Shown here: in pieces, positions 44,214-53,775 of the stretch | How the letters are laid out: every line of letters begins with the position of its first letter | Numbering within the stretch: position 1 is the first letter of the stretch | From: Blastopirellula marina | Lineage (GTDB): Bacteria > Planctomycetota > Planctomycetia > Pirellulales > Pirellulaceae | DNA length: 64,000 nt | Assembly (NCBI RefSeq): GCF_002967765.1 | Contig: NZ_PUHY01000010.1 | Location: forward strand, 496,001 to 560,000 | Reading direction: 5' to 3' | The notes under the pieces: model-generated | What the model was told of the DNA's origin: nothing | Databases searched by the model: none | What the model saw: the letters and a program-made list of their open reading frames with translations, nothing else | Program-made: the position numbers and the translations under genes

Positions 44214-45695
44214 TTGTCGATTGTTGTCGAAACTAGCCCGCCTGATGAATCGCCCGAACCTGACGGCGTCTGGTCGATCCTCGCTCAAGCATTCCGGCAT
44301 ATGTTTTGGCCGTTTATCTTGGTGCTGATCGATATCCAGCTGGGTTTTAACGAGATCAAGATCGACATTTTGCCCGACTTCGTGGGCTGGTTGTGGTTGG
44401 CTGGAGCAATGCTTCCTCTGACCTCACGAGTTCCACTTGCTCAGACGATGCGGACGATTGCGTTTCTCTTAGCGGCCCTATCCTTAGTCACCTGGGTTGA
44501 TTTTCCCGATGTCAATCAACCGACGGTCAACGGTATTCAGTTGACGCGAACCGAGATGACGACATGGGGTTGGTTTTCGTCAACGGTCGAATCGATTCAG
44601 GAACTGCTCCACGCATTGTTCGTCTGGCTGATTGTCGGTTTGATGATGAAAGTCACGTCGATTGCCCCAGAGTCTGGCTGGTTTGCCCATCTGAGACGGT
44701 TGCGAATCGTCTACGCCTCGATCACGGTTGTCGCACTTTTCGCACCGCTACTCCCATTCGCGAACACCGTGACGATTATCGTTGTGGCACTCGCCTATTG
44801 CCTAATCGCGATTATCTATGCCCTCGTGTTACTCGCGAGTATTCGCGGCGTCACATGGTTCTGTGAACAACGGGCACATAGTGCCTCCGCCGCGACGCCC
44901 AACCTACATGGAAAGGAGAACAGCATTTTGGAAAACGCATTACTTCCTTCCGACAATCGACAAGGTAAGTTTCGCTTTACCCTGTTCAATCTCGTGCTGC
45001 TGATTACCGTGATCGGAATGGCATCTTCGCAGATTCGCTTAATCTGGTCCGCAGGAGATGATTCGAGACGCGTGGCCGAAGCGGAAGAGATCGCGGAGTT
45101 CTATAAGAGTAAACTCAACCACATATACGTGCGAGACGATAGCAAGATTTATTGTCGTGCCGTTCCAACGCCCGATGTCTGGCACTCCGACGAAGAATCT
45201 TGGGAGTGGCGTGTCCATGTTCCCGAAGAAGGTCATTATCGTATTCGAATGCTAGCCAGCCAGATTCCTCAAACCGGAATTCCTGAACCCTTGCCAGGTT
45301 CGGTCGACCTACTCGGTGGCCAATCAACCGTGCGAGTAACGCTTTCGCCGGAAGCTGGCGAACATGGAATAGTCAAAGTCACCACAACCTGGGACGATCC
45401 GAATCGCCGCAGAAGCTATATTTCCACGAACGGTAGGATGAGGGAAATCACAGAGGTTTACTCCGACGAAGAAGTCTACGAACTCAAGGCGAATGAAGTT
45501 CCCTACGTCGGCGGTTCCGGCGGATATGTCTCGGAAGGAGTTCTTCCCTCCGAAGACACGACGACCTTTGATGCCGATTCCGAAGTATTACTGCTCCGAA
45601 AACGAATCTCGGTTTCTACTGGCCCGAATTCCTCAGGACCGTCGCCAAGTCCAAGCCAGGGATTAATGATCTGGATTGAAAAGCGCGACTTTTGA
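44214..45695 (+). CDS. Multi-TM domain fused to an RWRVxVP family domain (member 4)
   Basis: 493 residues starting at TTG 44214. The N-terminal half (about 20-220) has five or six membrane segments and matches nothing I know. A linker (215-245) leads to a second basic arm (GKFRFTLFNLVLL), one membrane segment, LNHIYVRDDSKIYCRA, WEWRVHVPEEGHYRIRML, QSTVRVTLSPE and the end GLMIWIEKRDF, the order seen in the stand-alone family members. Inside the linker, AGGAG (44914-44918) lies 9 bases before an in-frame TTG (44928), which would give a separate 255-residue product of family size. It follows the hydrolase gene by 11 bases. Confidence 0.78.
   Translation: MSIVVETSPPDESPEPDGVWSILAQAFRHMFWPFILVLIDIQLGFNEIKIDILPDFVGWLWLAGAMLPLTSRVPLAQTMRTIAFLLAALSLVTWVDFPDVNQPTVNGIQLTRTEMTTWGWFSSTVESIQELLHALFVWLIVGLMMKVTSIAPESGWFAHLRRLRIVYASITVVALFAPLLPFANTVTIIVVALAYCLIAIIYALVLLASIRGVTWFCEQRAHSASAATPNLHGKENSILENALLPSDNRQGKFRFTLFNLVLLITVIGMASSQIRLIWSAGDDSRRVAEAEEIAEFYKSKLNHIYVRDDSKIYCRAVPTPDVWHSDEESWEWRVHVPEEGHYRIRMLASQIPQTGIPEPLPGSVDLLGGQSTVRVTLSPEAGEHGIVKVTTTWDDPNRRRSYISTNGRMREITEVYSDEEVYELKANEVPYVGGSGGYVSEGVLPSEDTTTFDADSEVLLLRKRISVSTGPNSSGPSPSPSQGLMIWIEKRDF
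44914..44930 (+). promoter_or_regulatory. Internal ribosome-binding site and TTG start inside the fusion gene
   Basis: AGGAG at 44914-44918 precedes an in-frame TTG at 44928-44930 with 9-base spacing. The resulting product would begin MENALLPSDNRQGKFRFTL, the same start layout as the stand-alone paralogs. Use of this site is inferred. Confidence 0.5.
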
Positions 45696-45711
45696 TCACG
45701 GTTCGCCGTGA
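45696..45711. terminator. UUCG-tetraloop hairpin between convergent genes
   Basis: TCACGG (45696-45701) and CCGTGA (45706-45711) form a perfect stem capped by TTCG, starting immediately after the 45695 stop. No T-tract of length follows on either strand. Probably ends or stabilises the convergent transcripts. Confidence 0.45.
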
Positions 45712-45713
45712 AA

Positions 45714-46544
45714 CTATTTGCCAGAGGAATGAGCTTCGACAAACGTCTTCATGAGCAGGGCAGCAGGTTGCACCATGTTGCCATGATTAAAGCCTTCCAA
45801 TTCGCGAAGCTTGCAATCAGGATGCCCCGCTTCTTTGAACATCCGCCACAGGTAGGCGTTCTCTTCGTAGCGACCGGTCATTTCCATATTGCGATCGCCG
45901 GTGGTCAAGAGAAGGGGCGGCGCGTCTTTGCGAACGTGATTGAGGGGTGCCAGGTCGTCGACCACGACTTTCAGGCGATCGATACCACGCTCTTTTCGCA
46001 CTGTGAAGTGGGTAATGGTATGTCCGCTATGTGGAATCGCACCGGCAATTCGATCCGCATCAATCTTGTGGGCGGCTAACCAACGTTTGTCGAGGGTGAC
46101 CATGCTTGTTAAATAACCACCCGCCGAGTGCCCGCTGACGAAGATCTTCTCAGGATCACCACCAAAAGATTCGATGTTCTCGAATGTCCAAGCGACTGCG
46201 GCGGCAGCGTCTTCAATATAGACCGGAGCATTTACCTGAGGATTGTGGCGATAGTTAGCCGAGACGACTGCATATCCTTGATCCCGCATGTACTGCGGAA
46301 TCGCCTTGTCTCCGCCGGTCAAACCACCCCCGTGAAACCAAACGACCGTGGCGAAACCCTTCGTATTCGGATAGTGCACATCGAGCCGGCACTGCTTTTT
46401 CGCGTAGTCATCTAAACCTTCTTCGCTGCGGTACAGAATATCCTTCTTCAGACTCGAGCCGGGCGTCGCGCTCTGTGCCAACGCCAGCGAGGGAACGAAG
46501 GAGAGAGCAACCAGCAAAGCCAAGCGAAAGGTGGTGTTCAGCAT
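45714..46544 (-). CDS. Secreted alpha/beta hydrolase (carboxylesterase-like)
   Basis: 276 residues with a signal peptide (about 1-23, LALAQS). Catalytic features are WFHGGGLTGGDK (oxyanion), VSGHSAGGYL (Ser nucleophile), LTTGDRNMEM (Asp) and GFNHGNM (His). Similar in plan to the 43324 enzyme but clearly distinct in sequence. Probable esterase acting outside the cytoplasm; substrate unknown. Convergent with the fusion gene. Confidence 0.9.
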   Translation of the reverse strand: MLNTTFRLALLVALSFVPSLALAQSATPGSSLKKDILYRSEEGLDDYAKKQCRLDVHYPNTKGFATVVWFHGGGLTGGDKAIPQYMRDQGYAVVSANYRHNPQVNAPVYIEDAAAAVAWTFENIESFGGDPEKIFVSGHSAGGYLTSMVTLDKRWLAAHKIDADRIAGAIPHSGHTITHFTVRKERGIDRLKVVVDDLAPLNHVRKDAPPLLLTTGDRNMEMTGRYEENAYLWRMFKEAGHPDCKLRELEGFNHGNMVQPAALLMKTFVEAHSSGK

Positions 46545-46641
46545 CGGGGTACCAGCGAAAAAGGGCAGGGGGTGAAGGCAACAACGAATCGATGGACCGA
46601 TTGTAGTTCAATCCCCCTGACGAATCGACACGCCCGATTCG

Positions 46642-47505
46642 CTACAGTTGATCGTACGGGATGTTAAACGTATCCCCCCGGCTCATATCGCCCGTCTTCA
46701 GACCGAGAAAGAACCATTTGGCTCGCTGCTTCGAGGTACCATGCGTGAACGATTCGGGCACGACGTACCCGCGTGATTGTTTCTGCAAGCGATCGTCACC
46801 AATCGCGGTCGCCGCGTTGAGCGCTTCTTCAACGTCCCCTTCTTCCAAAACATCCCAATTCCGCTCGGCGTGATGAGCCCAGACGCCAGCATAGAAGTCG
46901 GCTTGAAGTTCCAGCCGTACCGACAGGCGATTCGCCTCTTCCTCGCCAACCCGCTGCTGCATGTTGTGAACTTCGTCACTTTGCCCGAGCAAGTTCTGCA
47001 CGTGATGCCCGACCTCGTGAGCAATCACGTATGCTTGGGCGAAGTCGCCACCGGCACCCAACCCTCGTTCCATCTCGTCAAAGAAACTTAAGTCGATATA
47101 AACCCGTTGATCGAGTGGGCAATAGAACGGCCCCGTTGCTGCTTGCTGAAAACCACATGCCGATTGAACTCGATCGCGAAACATAACCAGTTTCGGATCG
47201 CGATACTGTTTGCCGAGTTGCTGAAACTGCTGAGCCCAAACGTCTTCGGTATCGGCTAACACCACCGAGACAAATTGGGCACGCTCGTCACTCTTCTCGT
47301 CGACCTGAGCGGGGGCACCACCGCCGCCACCTGCTTGCTGCTGATTGACCAGCATCCGCAAAAGTGCGCGCGGGTCGCCACCCATCAGAATCACGACAAC
47401 GACCAGGATGATCCCGATCAGTCCACCACCACCCATCATGACGGGGCCTCGAGCCGACCGTCGATCTTCGATATTCTCGCTACCTCGCCGCCCTCGCCAA
47501 CGCAT
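46642..47505 (-). CDS. ypfJ: Neutral zinc metallopeptidase, YpfJ type
   Basis: 287 residues with GGAG before the ATG. Membrane segment at about 29-42 after a basic arm ([20 protein letters not shown]), then a flexible Gly/Gln linker. The zinc motif is H163-EVG-H167 in [10 protein letters not shown]; the downstream [10 protein letters not shown] supplies the third ligand. [16 protein letters not shown] is the usual family stretch. An inner-membrane-anchored peptidase facing the periplasm, substrate unknown. Length is normal for YpfJ/KPN_02809. Confidence 0.93.
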   Translation of the reverse strand: MRWRGRRGSENIEDRRSARGPVMMGGGGLIGIILVVVVILMGGDPRALLRMLVNQQQAGGGGGAPAQVDEKSDERAQFVSVVLADTEDVWAQQFQQLGKQYRDPKLVMFRDRVQSACGFQQAATGPFYCPLDQRVYIDLSFFDEMERGLGAGGDFAQAYVIAHEVGHHVQNLLGQSDEVHNMQQRVGEEEANRLSVRLELQADFYAGVWAHHAERNWDVLEEGDVEEALNAATAIGDDRLQKQSRGYVVPESFTHGTSKQRAKWFFLGLKTGDMSRGDTFNIPYDQL

Positions 47506-47663
47506 GCTGATCTCCTTCGCCGACTGCTGCCAAGACGTACTCGCTGGTTCAGCCGTTTATCATCTCTTGTCCACGCGTGAAATGGGACCATAAAATCCCA
47601 AAACGTTTTACGAATTGCCCATTCACAGCAATTCCTGGGCCAAGATCAATGAACTTTGGTCGA

Positions 47664-48857
47664 TTACTTGCCACCGTTCGCGAGACGCTGCTGCTTGCGA
47701 TACTGGCTGGGGGTGACGTTCAATTCATCACGCAGCAGCTTGTTGAGATAAGAATAGTGGCTGTAGCCGACCATGGCCGCGATTCGCTGCGTTGAGAGAT
47801 TGGTCGTTTCCAGCAGATGCTTCACTCGTTCCAAGCGAACTTCACGGATTACTTCGCCCATCGAGCGTCCGGTTTGCTTCTTGAATTCGATTTCAAGGGT
47901 TCGAATCGGAATCCGTACGGCCGTGGCCACATCCTTCAGCCGAATCCCTTCGCAGGCGTGCTTATAGATGTAATCTTGAGCCCGGTCGATATCGGTTACG
48001 GCGGCCCGCTTCCAACCAATCGTTGAGCGCCGAGCCATCACCGTTTGAGCGGGGATCTCGAAAACGGTCTCCTTAGGAGCCTGTCCCAAAATCATCGCGT
48101 GCAGCAGCGATGCGCAGCGGTAGCCGATTTCGATGGCCGGCGTTTGCAGACTCGATAGCGGCGGATCGGACATGCGTGCCTGTTCGGTGTCTCCGACCCC
48201 GAGCACACCGACTTCATCTGGAATATTGAGATTCAAATCATGGGCACATTGGACGATCAGTTCGCCAATCCGATCGTTGAGCGCGACGACGGCCAGCGGC
48301 TTGGGAGACTTCTCTAACAGCTTCTTAACTTTGTCGAGCGTTTCTTCGGTCGGAATCTCAGAGTTGTCGATCGAATCGAGCGGAATCTCTTTGAGTGCCA
48401 ACGCCTTCAATTGGATACCTTCCTTGGCCAACTCGGTTGCCAACCCGTCGCGGCGCCGTTTCGAGCCGTCTGACTTTTGATAGCCGACAAACGCGACGTT
48501 TTCGTATCCTGCCTCGGTCAAATGTTTGGCGGCCAAGTAACCAACTGAGTGTACGTCGGTATAAACCGACACCAACCCCGAGTCGATCAAGTCGCCCCCA
48601 GCAATGACGACAGGCACCTTACCCCGTTTCAACCAGGACAGAATTCCCGGGTTTCGTCCCGCCGAGACGATCGCGCCATCTACCTTGCCAGTCCAAGGGG
48701 GATTCCCAACCAGATTGGGGTCGTTACTCGAGTAGCGGAAATCACGGACTTGGATCGCCGGATACTCCTCCATATAGTTCAGCAATCCCTGCAGAACGCG
48801 GCGGGAGTAATCGGTCCAGGAAGCGGCGTGAATGCCAATCGTGATCTTGTCGGACAT
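47664..48857 (-). CDS. XylR-type AraC-family transcriptional regulator
   Basis: 397 residues. An N-terminal periplasmic-binding-protein-like sugar sensor covers about 5-275 (IGIHAASWTDYSRRVLQGLL, VYTDVHSVGYLAAKHL, GVLGVGDTEQARMSDPPLSS). An AraC-type double helix-turn-helix covers about 290-390 (RLKDVATAVRIPIRTLEIEF, STQRIAAMVGYSHYSYLNKL). This layout is that of XylR and activates sugar-catabolic genes on ligand binding. It diverges from the sialate-O-acetylesterase and sulfatase genes, its likely targets, across a 263-base region with a dyad. Confidence 0.92.
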   Translation of the reverse strand: MSDKITIGIHAASWTDYSRRVLQGLLNYMEEYPAIQVRDFRYSSNDPNLVGNPPWTGKVDGAIVSAGRNPGILSWLKRGKVPVVIAGGDLIDSGLVSVYTDVHSVGYLAAKHLTEAGYENVAFVGYQKSDGSKRRRDGLATELAKEGIQLKALALKEIPLDSIDNSEIPTEETLDKVKKLLEKSPKPLAVVALNDRIGELIVQCAHDLNLNIPDEVGVLGVGDTEQARMSDPPLSSLQTPAIEIGYRCASLLHAMILGQAPKETVFEIPAQTVMARRSTIGWKRAAVTDIDRAQDYIYKHACEGIRLKDVATAVRIPIRTLEIEFKKQTGRSMGEVIREVRLERVKHLLETTNLSTQRIAAMVGYSHYSYLNKLLRDELNVTPSQYRKQQRLANGGK

Positions 48858-48928
48858 TAGGTTACCAGGCGAAGGTGGGACTCATCGGCGTGCGCGATAT
48901 TTCATGCTATTCCGCGCGAAGTTTTATG

Positions 48929-48948
48929 TGCAATTCTTCATTATTGCA
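48929..48948. promoter_or_regulatory. Candidate operator dyad upstream of the glycan genes
   Basis: TGCAAT (48929-48934) and ATTGCA (48943-48948) form a perfect inverted repeat with 8 bases between, in the intergenic space between the XylR-type regulator and the esterase gene. A related ATTGCG lies at about 48965. Position suggests regulator binding; not demonstrated. Confidence 0.45.
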
Positions 48949-49120
48949 ATAGTCTCGCTGTCAAATTGCGAAGAACCAAGGGAGATTTTGTCGAAATAGC
49001 AGTTCTTTGCCGACCAATCGCCCAGTTTGCCTCGCAGGTTCAATTGCTGTAAAACAAGCCTGCGCAAGGACATCCTGCCCGACCTGCCACTCCCACCCCC
49101 TTGTCAGGATTATCTCTCCC

Positions 49121-50611
49121 ATGATTCGCTTTTTTCTTCCGTTATTGGTTGTCAGCCTGACGCTTTCGGTGGCGTTTCAGGCCTCAGCTCAAGACCTTGA
49201 ACTGGCTTCCCCGTTCGGTGATCACATGGTGCTCCAACGCGATCTGCCCTTGAATGTGTGGGGATGGAGTAAGCCGAATGCGAAGGTCGAAGTCGCCGTG
49301 GCAAAGCAAACCGTGACGGCGACCGCGGACAATCAAGGAGGATGGAAGCTAACTTTAAAGCCGCTGCCTGCTGGCGGACCACTTATGTTAACCGCGAGCA
49401 GTGAAGGACAGACGATCGAACTGCAAGATGTGCTCGTCGGCGAAGTCTGGATTTGCTCTGGCCAGTCGAATATGCAAATGGGCTATGGAGGCATTCCTGA
49501 AATCAAAGAGCTGGCCGAGAAGGCGAAGAGGCTTCCGATTCGCTGTTTGAGCGTGCAGCAAGATGTGGCCTTCGCGCCGCAAGCTCGCTGTAAGGCGCAT
49601 TGGATCGTCGGACCTGGCTCCAGCGCCGTCGCAACCGCTTTTGCTTATGACTTACAGCAAACCCTGAATGTTCCGGTGGCAGTGATTGAGACCTCTTGGG
49701 GAAGCTCTTCCATTGAAGGGTGGATGCCACGCAGCTTAGCGAAGGATATGCCTCATTTTCAACAGAAACTGCAGGAGCTCGATACCAAGGATCACGACCG
49801 AGTTGCCAAGCTGATCGCAGATCGCGATGCCGGGAAGCGATGGATCCGGGAAGATAATATCTACCTAAGGACTCGGCCCAATCTTCTTTATAACGCCATG
49901 CTTTTTCCGTTGGCTCCGTTTACGGTTCGTGGCATGGTGTGGTATCAGGGTGAAGCGAACACCGGTTCGATCGCTTCCATGCAACAATATGGAGACACGC
50001 TGACCACTTGGACCAAGCATTTGCGTTCAATGTGGACCGACGACTTTCAAATGTTAGCCGTCATGCTACCACGGTACGGTCGCGTGGCGGGATCGTCCCC
50101 AACCAAAGATGTCACCTCTCCGGCAGCACATAGTTGGGCGTGGTTTCGAGAATCGCAAGCCAAGCTGTTAACCTTACCTGGCACGGGCATCGCCAACACG
50201 ATCGACCTGGGGGATGAAAAAGATATTCATCCCAAAGACAAACGCCCGATTGGCAGGCGTCTGGCCTTGATTGCGGAAGACCTGTTGAAGCCAGGTTCCG
50301 TCGAGGCGTCCGGCCCAACGTTTTCCGGCCTGAAAATCGATGGCGATCATGCCATCGTCGCGTTTGACCATGCACAAGACCTGACGACGACCGACGGCAA
50401 GACTCCCACAGGTTTCTGGATCGCCGGCAAGGATCTGCAATGGAAACCTGCTACAGCCGAGATTGATGGGAATCGCATACGACTAAGTAGCGCCGAGGTG
50501 TCTCGCCCGACTGCCGTTCGCTATGCGTTCGCTGCCTTTCCCGATGTTAATCTGACCAACGGCCAAGGCTTGCCAGCGGTTCCTTTCCGAACCGATGATG
50601 CTCAGCCCTAA
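49121..50611 (+). CDS. Sialate O-acetylesterase-like SGNH hydrolase
   Basis: 496 residues from the ATG at 49121, which opens a signal peptide (to about 23, FQASA); the frame from 49007 lacks one. GQSNM at 114-118 in EVWICSGQSNMQMGYGG carries the Ser nucleophile (116), and GMVWYQGEANTGS holds the oxyanion Gly/Asn block. The mature start DLELASPFGDHMVLQRDLP is diagnostic for this group. It removes acetyl esters from sugars outside the cytoplasm. Downstream sulfatases follow on the same strand. Confidence 0.92.
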   Translation: MIRFFLPLLVVSLTLSVAFQASAQDLELASPFGDHMVLQRDLPLNVWGWSKPNAKVEVAVAKQTVTATADNQGGWKLTLKPLPAGGPLMLTASSEGQTIELQDVLVGEVWICSGQSNMQMGYGGIPEIKELAEKAKRLPIRCLSVQQDVAFAPQARCKAHWIVGPGSSAVATAFAYDLQQTLNVPVAVIETSWGSSSIEGWMPRSLAKDMPHFQQKLQELDTKDHDRVAKLIADRDAGKRWIREDNIYLRTRPNLLYNAMLFPLAPFTVRGMVWYQGEANTGSIASMQQYGDTLTTWTKHLRSMWTDDFQMLAVMLPRYGRVAGSSPTKDVTSPAAHSWAWFRESQAKLLTLPGTGIANTIDLGDEKDIHPKDKRPIGRRLALIAEDLLKPGSVEASGPTFSGLKIDGDHAIVAFDHAQDLTTTDGKTPTGFWIAGKDLQWKPATAEIDGNRIRLSSAEVSRPTAVRYAFAAFPDVNLTNGQGLPAVPFRTDDAQP

Positions 50612-50758
50612 ATCGTGAAGGTGACGCCATTTTTCAGGCGATTTCCGAAAAAGAAACGGAAGTCGCCCAAGTTTTCCCATGAATTCCCACCTGATAAACA
50701 TCTAAACTAGTGGGAACTTCTCTCTCATTTGACTCCTTCCACTCCCACGGCTTGCCTC

Positions 50759-52258
50759 ATGACTCGCACGTTCGCGTTGGCCGCTCTGGCCTGGCTGACC
50801 TTGTTTTCTGTTTCGTTGAAGGCCGCAGAGCCAACGCAGCCCAACATCTTGATCCTGTATGCCGATGACCTCGGTTACGGCGATCTCTCGTGTTACAACC
50901 CGCAAGGGAAGATCCCCACGCCCAATCTCGATCGATTGGCTTCCCAGGGAATGCGATTCACGGATGGTCACTGTTCGTCTGGCATTTGCACGCCAAGTCG
51001 CTACGCACTGCTAACCGGGCGACACCACTGGCGTGACTTTCATGGCATCGTCGGGGCAATGGGACCTTCCGTATTCAAGCCAGAACGTCTCACGATGCCG
51101 GAGATGCTACAAGAAAAAGGTTACTCGACGGCATGTATCGGCAAATGGCACCTAGGCTGGGACTGGGAAGCGATTCGAACCAAGAAGGGGATCGGCCCCG
51201 ATTGCTTCGATTGGTCAAAATCGATTCCCGATGGTCCGCTCGCCCATGGGTTCGATCATTACTTCGGCGATACGGTCATCAACTTTCCCCCGTATGCCTG
51301 GATTGAAGACGCCAAGATGGCCCAAATCCCAGATACGCTGAAAGATGAAAAAACATGGAAGCGGATTAAGGAAGGAAACTGGGAGTGCCGCCCCGGACCA
51401 ATGGTTACGGGTTGGGATCCATATGCGGTGCTACCGACTTTGACCGAGAAAGGGGTTGCGTATCTCGAGTCGCGTAAAGATGCAAAGGAACCATTCTTCC
51501 TTTACTTCGCGTTTCCTTGCCCGCATGCCCCGATCATTCCCAATGACGAATTCGACGGCAAAAGCGGTGCTGGTCCGTTCGGTGACTTCGTGGTCGAAAC
51601 GGACGCCATGGTCGGTAAGCTGCTCGCCGCATTGGACAAATCGGGCCAAGCCGACAACACGATTGTTGTCTTCACCGCCGACAATGGACCGGAGCACTAC
51701 GCCTATGCCCGAGATGAAAAATTCGGGCATTGGTCAGCGGAACCGTTCCGCGGCCTCAAACGAGATATCTATGAAGGGGGGCACCATGTTCCCTTCATTA
51801 TCCGTTGGCCCGGCGTGACGAAACCGGGCAAGGTCAGCGACGCCTTGGTTTCGCAAATCGACTTAATGGCGACCTTCGCTGCCAATTTGGACGTAAAACT
51901 ACCGCAAGACGCAGCCGAAGATTCGCACAATCTGTTACCTCACCTTCTTGGCGAAACGGAGGATGTTCGTCAGACACATGTTCACAACACGTTCGCAAAC
52001 GAATATGCCATTCGCGATGGCGACTGGCTTTTGATCGATGCGAAAACGGGTTATCGATCGCGTGGCTTCAAACCGTGGGAAGCCCGACATGACTATTCTG
52101 GCGATGACGCTCAGCCGGTCGAGCTGTACAACTTGGCGAAAGATATCGGCCAGCGTAAGAATGTTGCCGCCGAGCATCCCGAGAAAGTGAAGCAGATGCA
52201 AGACCTGCTCGCCAAGATTCAGAAACAAGGCCATTCGGCACCTCGTTTGGAAAAGTAA
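50759..52258 (+). CDS. Secreted arylsulfatase (Cys type), island member 1
   Basis: 499 residues from ATG 50759 (upstream TTG in frame). Signal peptide to about 22. D36-D37 in YADDLGYGDLSCYNP; active-site C77-TPSR-81; GKWHLGWDWE; CPHAPIIPN; FTADNGPEHY; GGHHVPFIIRWPG. The fold and ligands are complete. Cleaves sulfate esters from polysaccharide outside the cytoplasm. The next sulfatase starts 7 bases downstream, so they are co-transcribed. Confidence 0.95.
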   Translation: MTRTFALAALAWLTLFSVSLKAAEPTQPNILILYADDLGYGDLSCYNPQGKIPTPNLDRLASQGMRFTDGHCSSGICTPSRYALLTGRHHWRDFHGIVGAMGPSVFKPERLTMPEMLQEKGYSTACIGKWHLGWDWEAIRTKKGIGPDCFDWSKSIPDGPLAHGFDHYFGDTVINFPPYAWIEDAKMAQIPDTLKDEKTWKRIKEGNWECRPGPMVTGWDPYAVLPTLTEKGVAYLESRKDAKEPFFLYFAFPCPHAPIIPNDEFDGKSGAGPFGDFVVETDAMVGKLLAALDKSGQADNTIVVFTADNGPEHYAYARDEKFGHWSAEPFRGLKRDIYEGGHHVPFIIRWPGVTKPGKVSDALVSQIDLMATFAANLDVKLPQDAAEDSHNLLPHLLGETEDVRQTHVHNTFANEYAIRDGDWLLIDAKTGYRSRGFKPWEARHDYSGDDAQPVELYNLAKDIGQRKNVAAEHPEKVKQMQDLLAKIQKQGHSAPRLEK

Positions 52259-52265
52259 TCTCGTT

Positions 52266-53726
52266 ATGTATCGTTTCGACTTGTCGCTGGTCTGCCTGAT
52301 TCTAATCAGCTTTTTCGCGACCTCCCTATCGGCGTCCGAACTGCCAAACATCGTTTACATTTTGTGCGATGACCTTGGCTATGGTGACGTTCAATGCTTG
52401 AACGCAGAGCACGGTAAGATCAAAACGCCCAGTGCGGATCGCCTGGCGACCGAGGGTATGGTATTCACCGATGCTCATTCTGGCTCTTCGGTTTGCACGC
52501 CAACCCGCTACGGTCTGCTTACCGGTCGCTATAGTTGGCGAACGAAACTTCAACAGGGAGTCGTTACTGGATTCGCCCCTTGCTTGATTGCGGCCGATCG
52601 ACCGACCGTGGCTAGTTTTTTACGCGATCAGGGATACCAAACGGCGATTATCGGGAAGTGGCATCTCGACTTTCAGTACTGCGACCCACAGACGGGTGAG
52701 CCTTACCGAGCGAAAGACTTCAAATCACCACCCGTGGGAACGAAAATCCCAGATGGCCCGATCCACCGAGGTTTCGATTACTACCACGGCTTCCACCATG
52801 CTCGCGACATGCAAACGGTGATCGAGAACGACACGGTCGTCGCGCACGATCCGCCGATCAACATGCTTCCTCGACTAACCGAAAAAGCGGTCGAGTACAT
52901 TGACACCCATGCCCAGGATGAAAAACCTTTCTTCCTGTACGTTCCCCTTGGCTCGCCCCACACGCCGATCCTGCCGACGGCCGAGTGGCAAGGAAAGAGT
53001 GGTCTGGGCGACTACGCCGATTTCGTAATGCAAACCGATAACACGTTGGGAGAAATCTCCGATGCCTTGGACCGCAACCACCTGACCGACAACACGCTGG
53101 TTATCTTCACCAGTGACAATGGCTGCAGTAAAGCAGCGGGTATCAAACAGTTGGCCCAACAAGGGCACTTCGTTAGCGGCGACTTGCGCGGATCGAAGGC
53201 AGATATCTGGGATGGTGGGCATCGCGTGCCGTTCATCGTTCGTTGGCCAGGGAAGGTTCAGCCAGGCTCTCACAGCAGCCAACTCATCTGCCATGTTGAT
53301 CTCTTGGCCACCGTCGCCCAAATCGTTGGTAAGGCTATGCCAGCAGGAAGCGGCGAAGATAGCGTCAGCTTTCTCCCTGCACTATCAGGTGATCCGATTG
53401 TTTCCTCACGAGCAGGCGTGATACATCATTCGGTGAGTGGGCACTTCGCCTACCGTCAGGGACCGTGGAAACTCGCCCTAGCGAAAGCTTCCGGTGGCTG
53501 GACCTCTCCGACGGAAAAGCAGGCGGCCAGCGACGCTCCTAAGGCCCAGCTATACCACATGACCGATGACTTAGGTGAAACGTCGAATCAATATCTCACC
53601 CAACCTGAGATCGCCGCGAGCTTATTGAAACAACTGAAGGAAGATATTCGCCGCGGCCGAAGCACCGATGGTCCCGCCGCAAAAAACGACACTACGAAGA
53701 TCAAACTTTGGAAGAGTGAAAAGTAA
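52266..53726 (+). CDS. Secreted arylsulfatase (Cys type), island member 2
   Basis: 486 residues. Signal peptide to about 23 (LSASE). D35-D36 in LCDDLGYGDVQCL; C77-TPTR-81; IGKWHLDFQY, GSPHTPILPT and FTSDNGCSKAAG, then GGHRVPFIVRWPG. Paralog of member 1 with a different insertion pattern after residue 130. In operon with it (7-base gap) and with the next sulfatase (49-base gap). Confidence 0.95.
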   Translation: MYRFDLSLVCLILISFFATSLSASELPNIVYILCDDLGYGDVQCLNAEHGKIKTPSADRLATEGMVFTDAHSGSSVCTPTRYGLLTGRYSWRTKLQQGVVTGFAPCLIAADRPTVASFLRDQGYQTAIIGKWHLDFQYCDPQTGEPYRAKDFKSPPVGTKIPDGPIHRGFDYYHGFHHARDMQTVIENDTVVAHDPPINMLPRLTEKAVEYIDTHAQDEKPFFLYVPLGSPHTPILPTAEWQGKSGLGDYADFVMQTDNTLGEISDALDRNHLTDNTLVIFTSDNGCSKAAGIKQLAQQGHFVSGDLRGSKADIWDGGHRVPFIVRWPGKVQPGSHSSQLICHVDLLATVAQIVGKAMPAGSGEDSVSFLPALSGDPIVSSRAGVIHHSVSGHFAYRQGPWKLALAKASGGWTSPTEKQAASDAPKAQLYHMTDDLGETSNQYLTQPEIAASLLKQLKEDIRRGRSTDGPAAKNDTTKIKLWKSEK

Positions 53727-53775
53727 TCGTTCGCCGCCCGCCCCAAACGCTTTTCTTCCCCGACAAGGACTTTGC

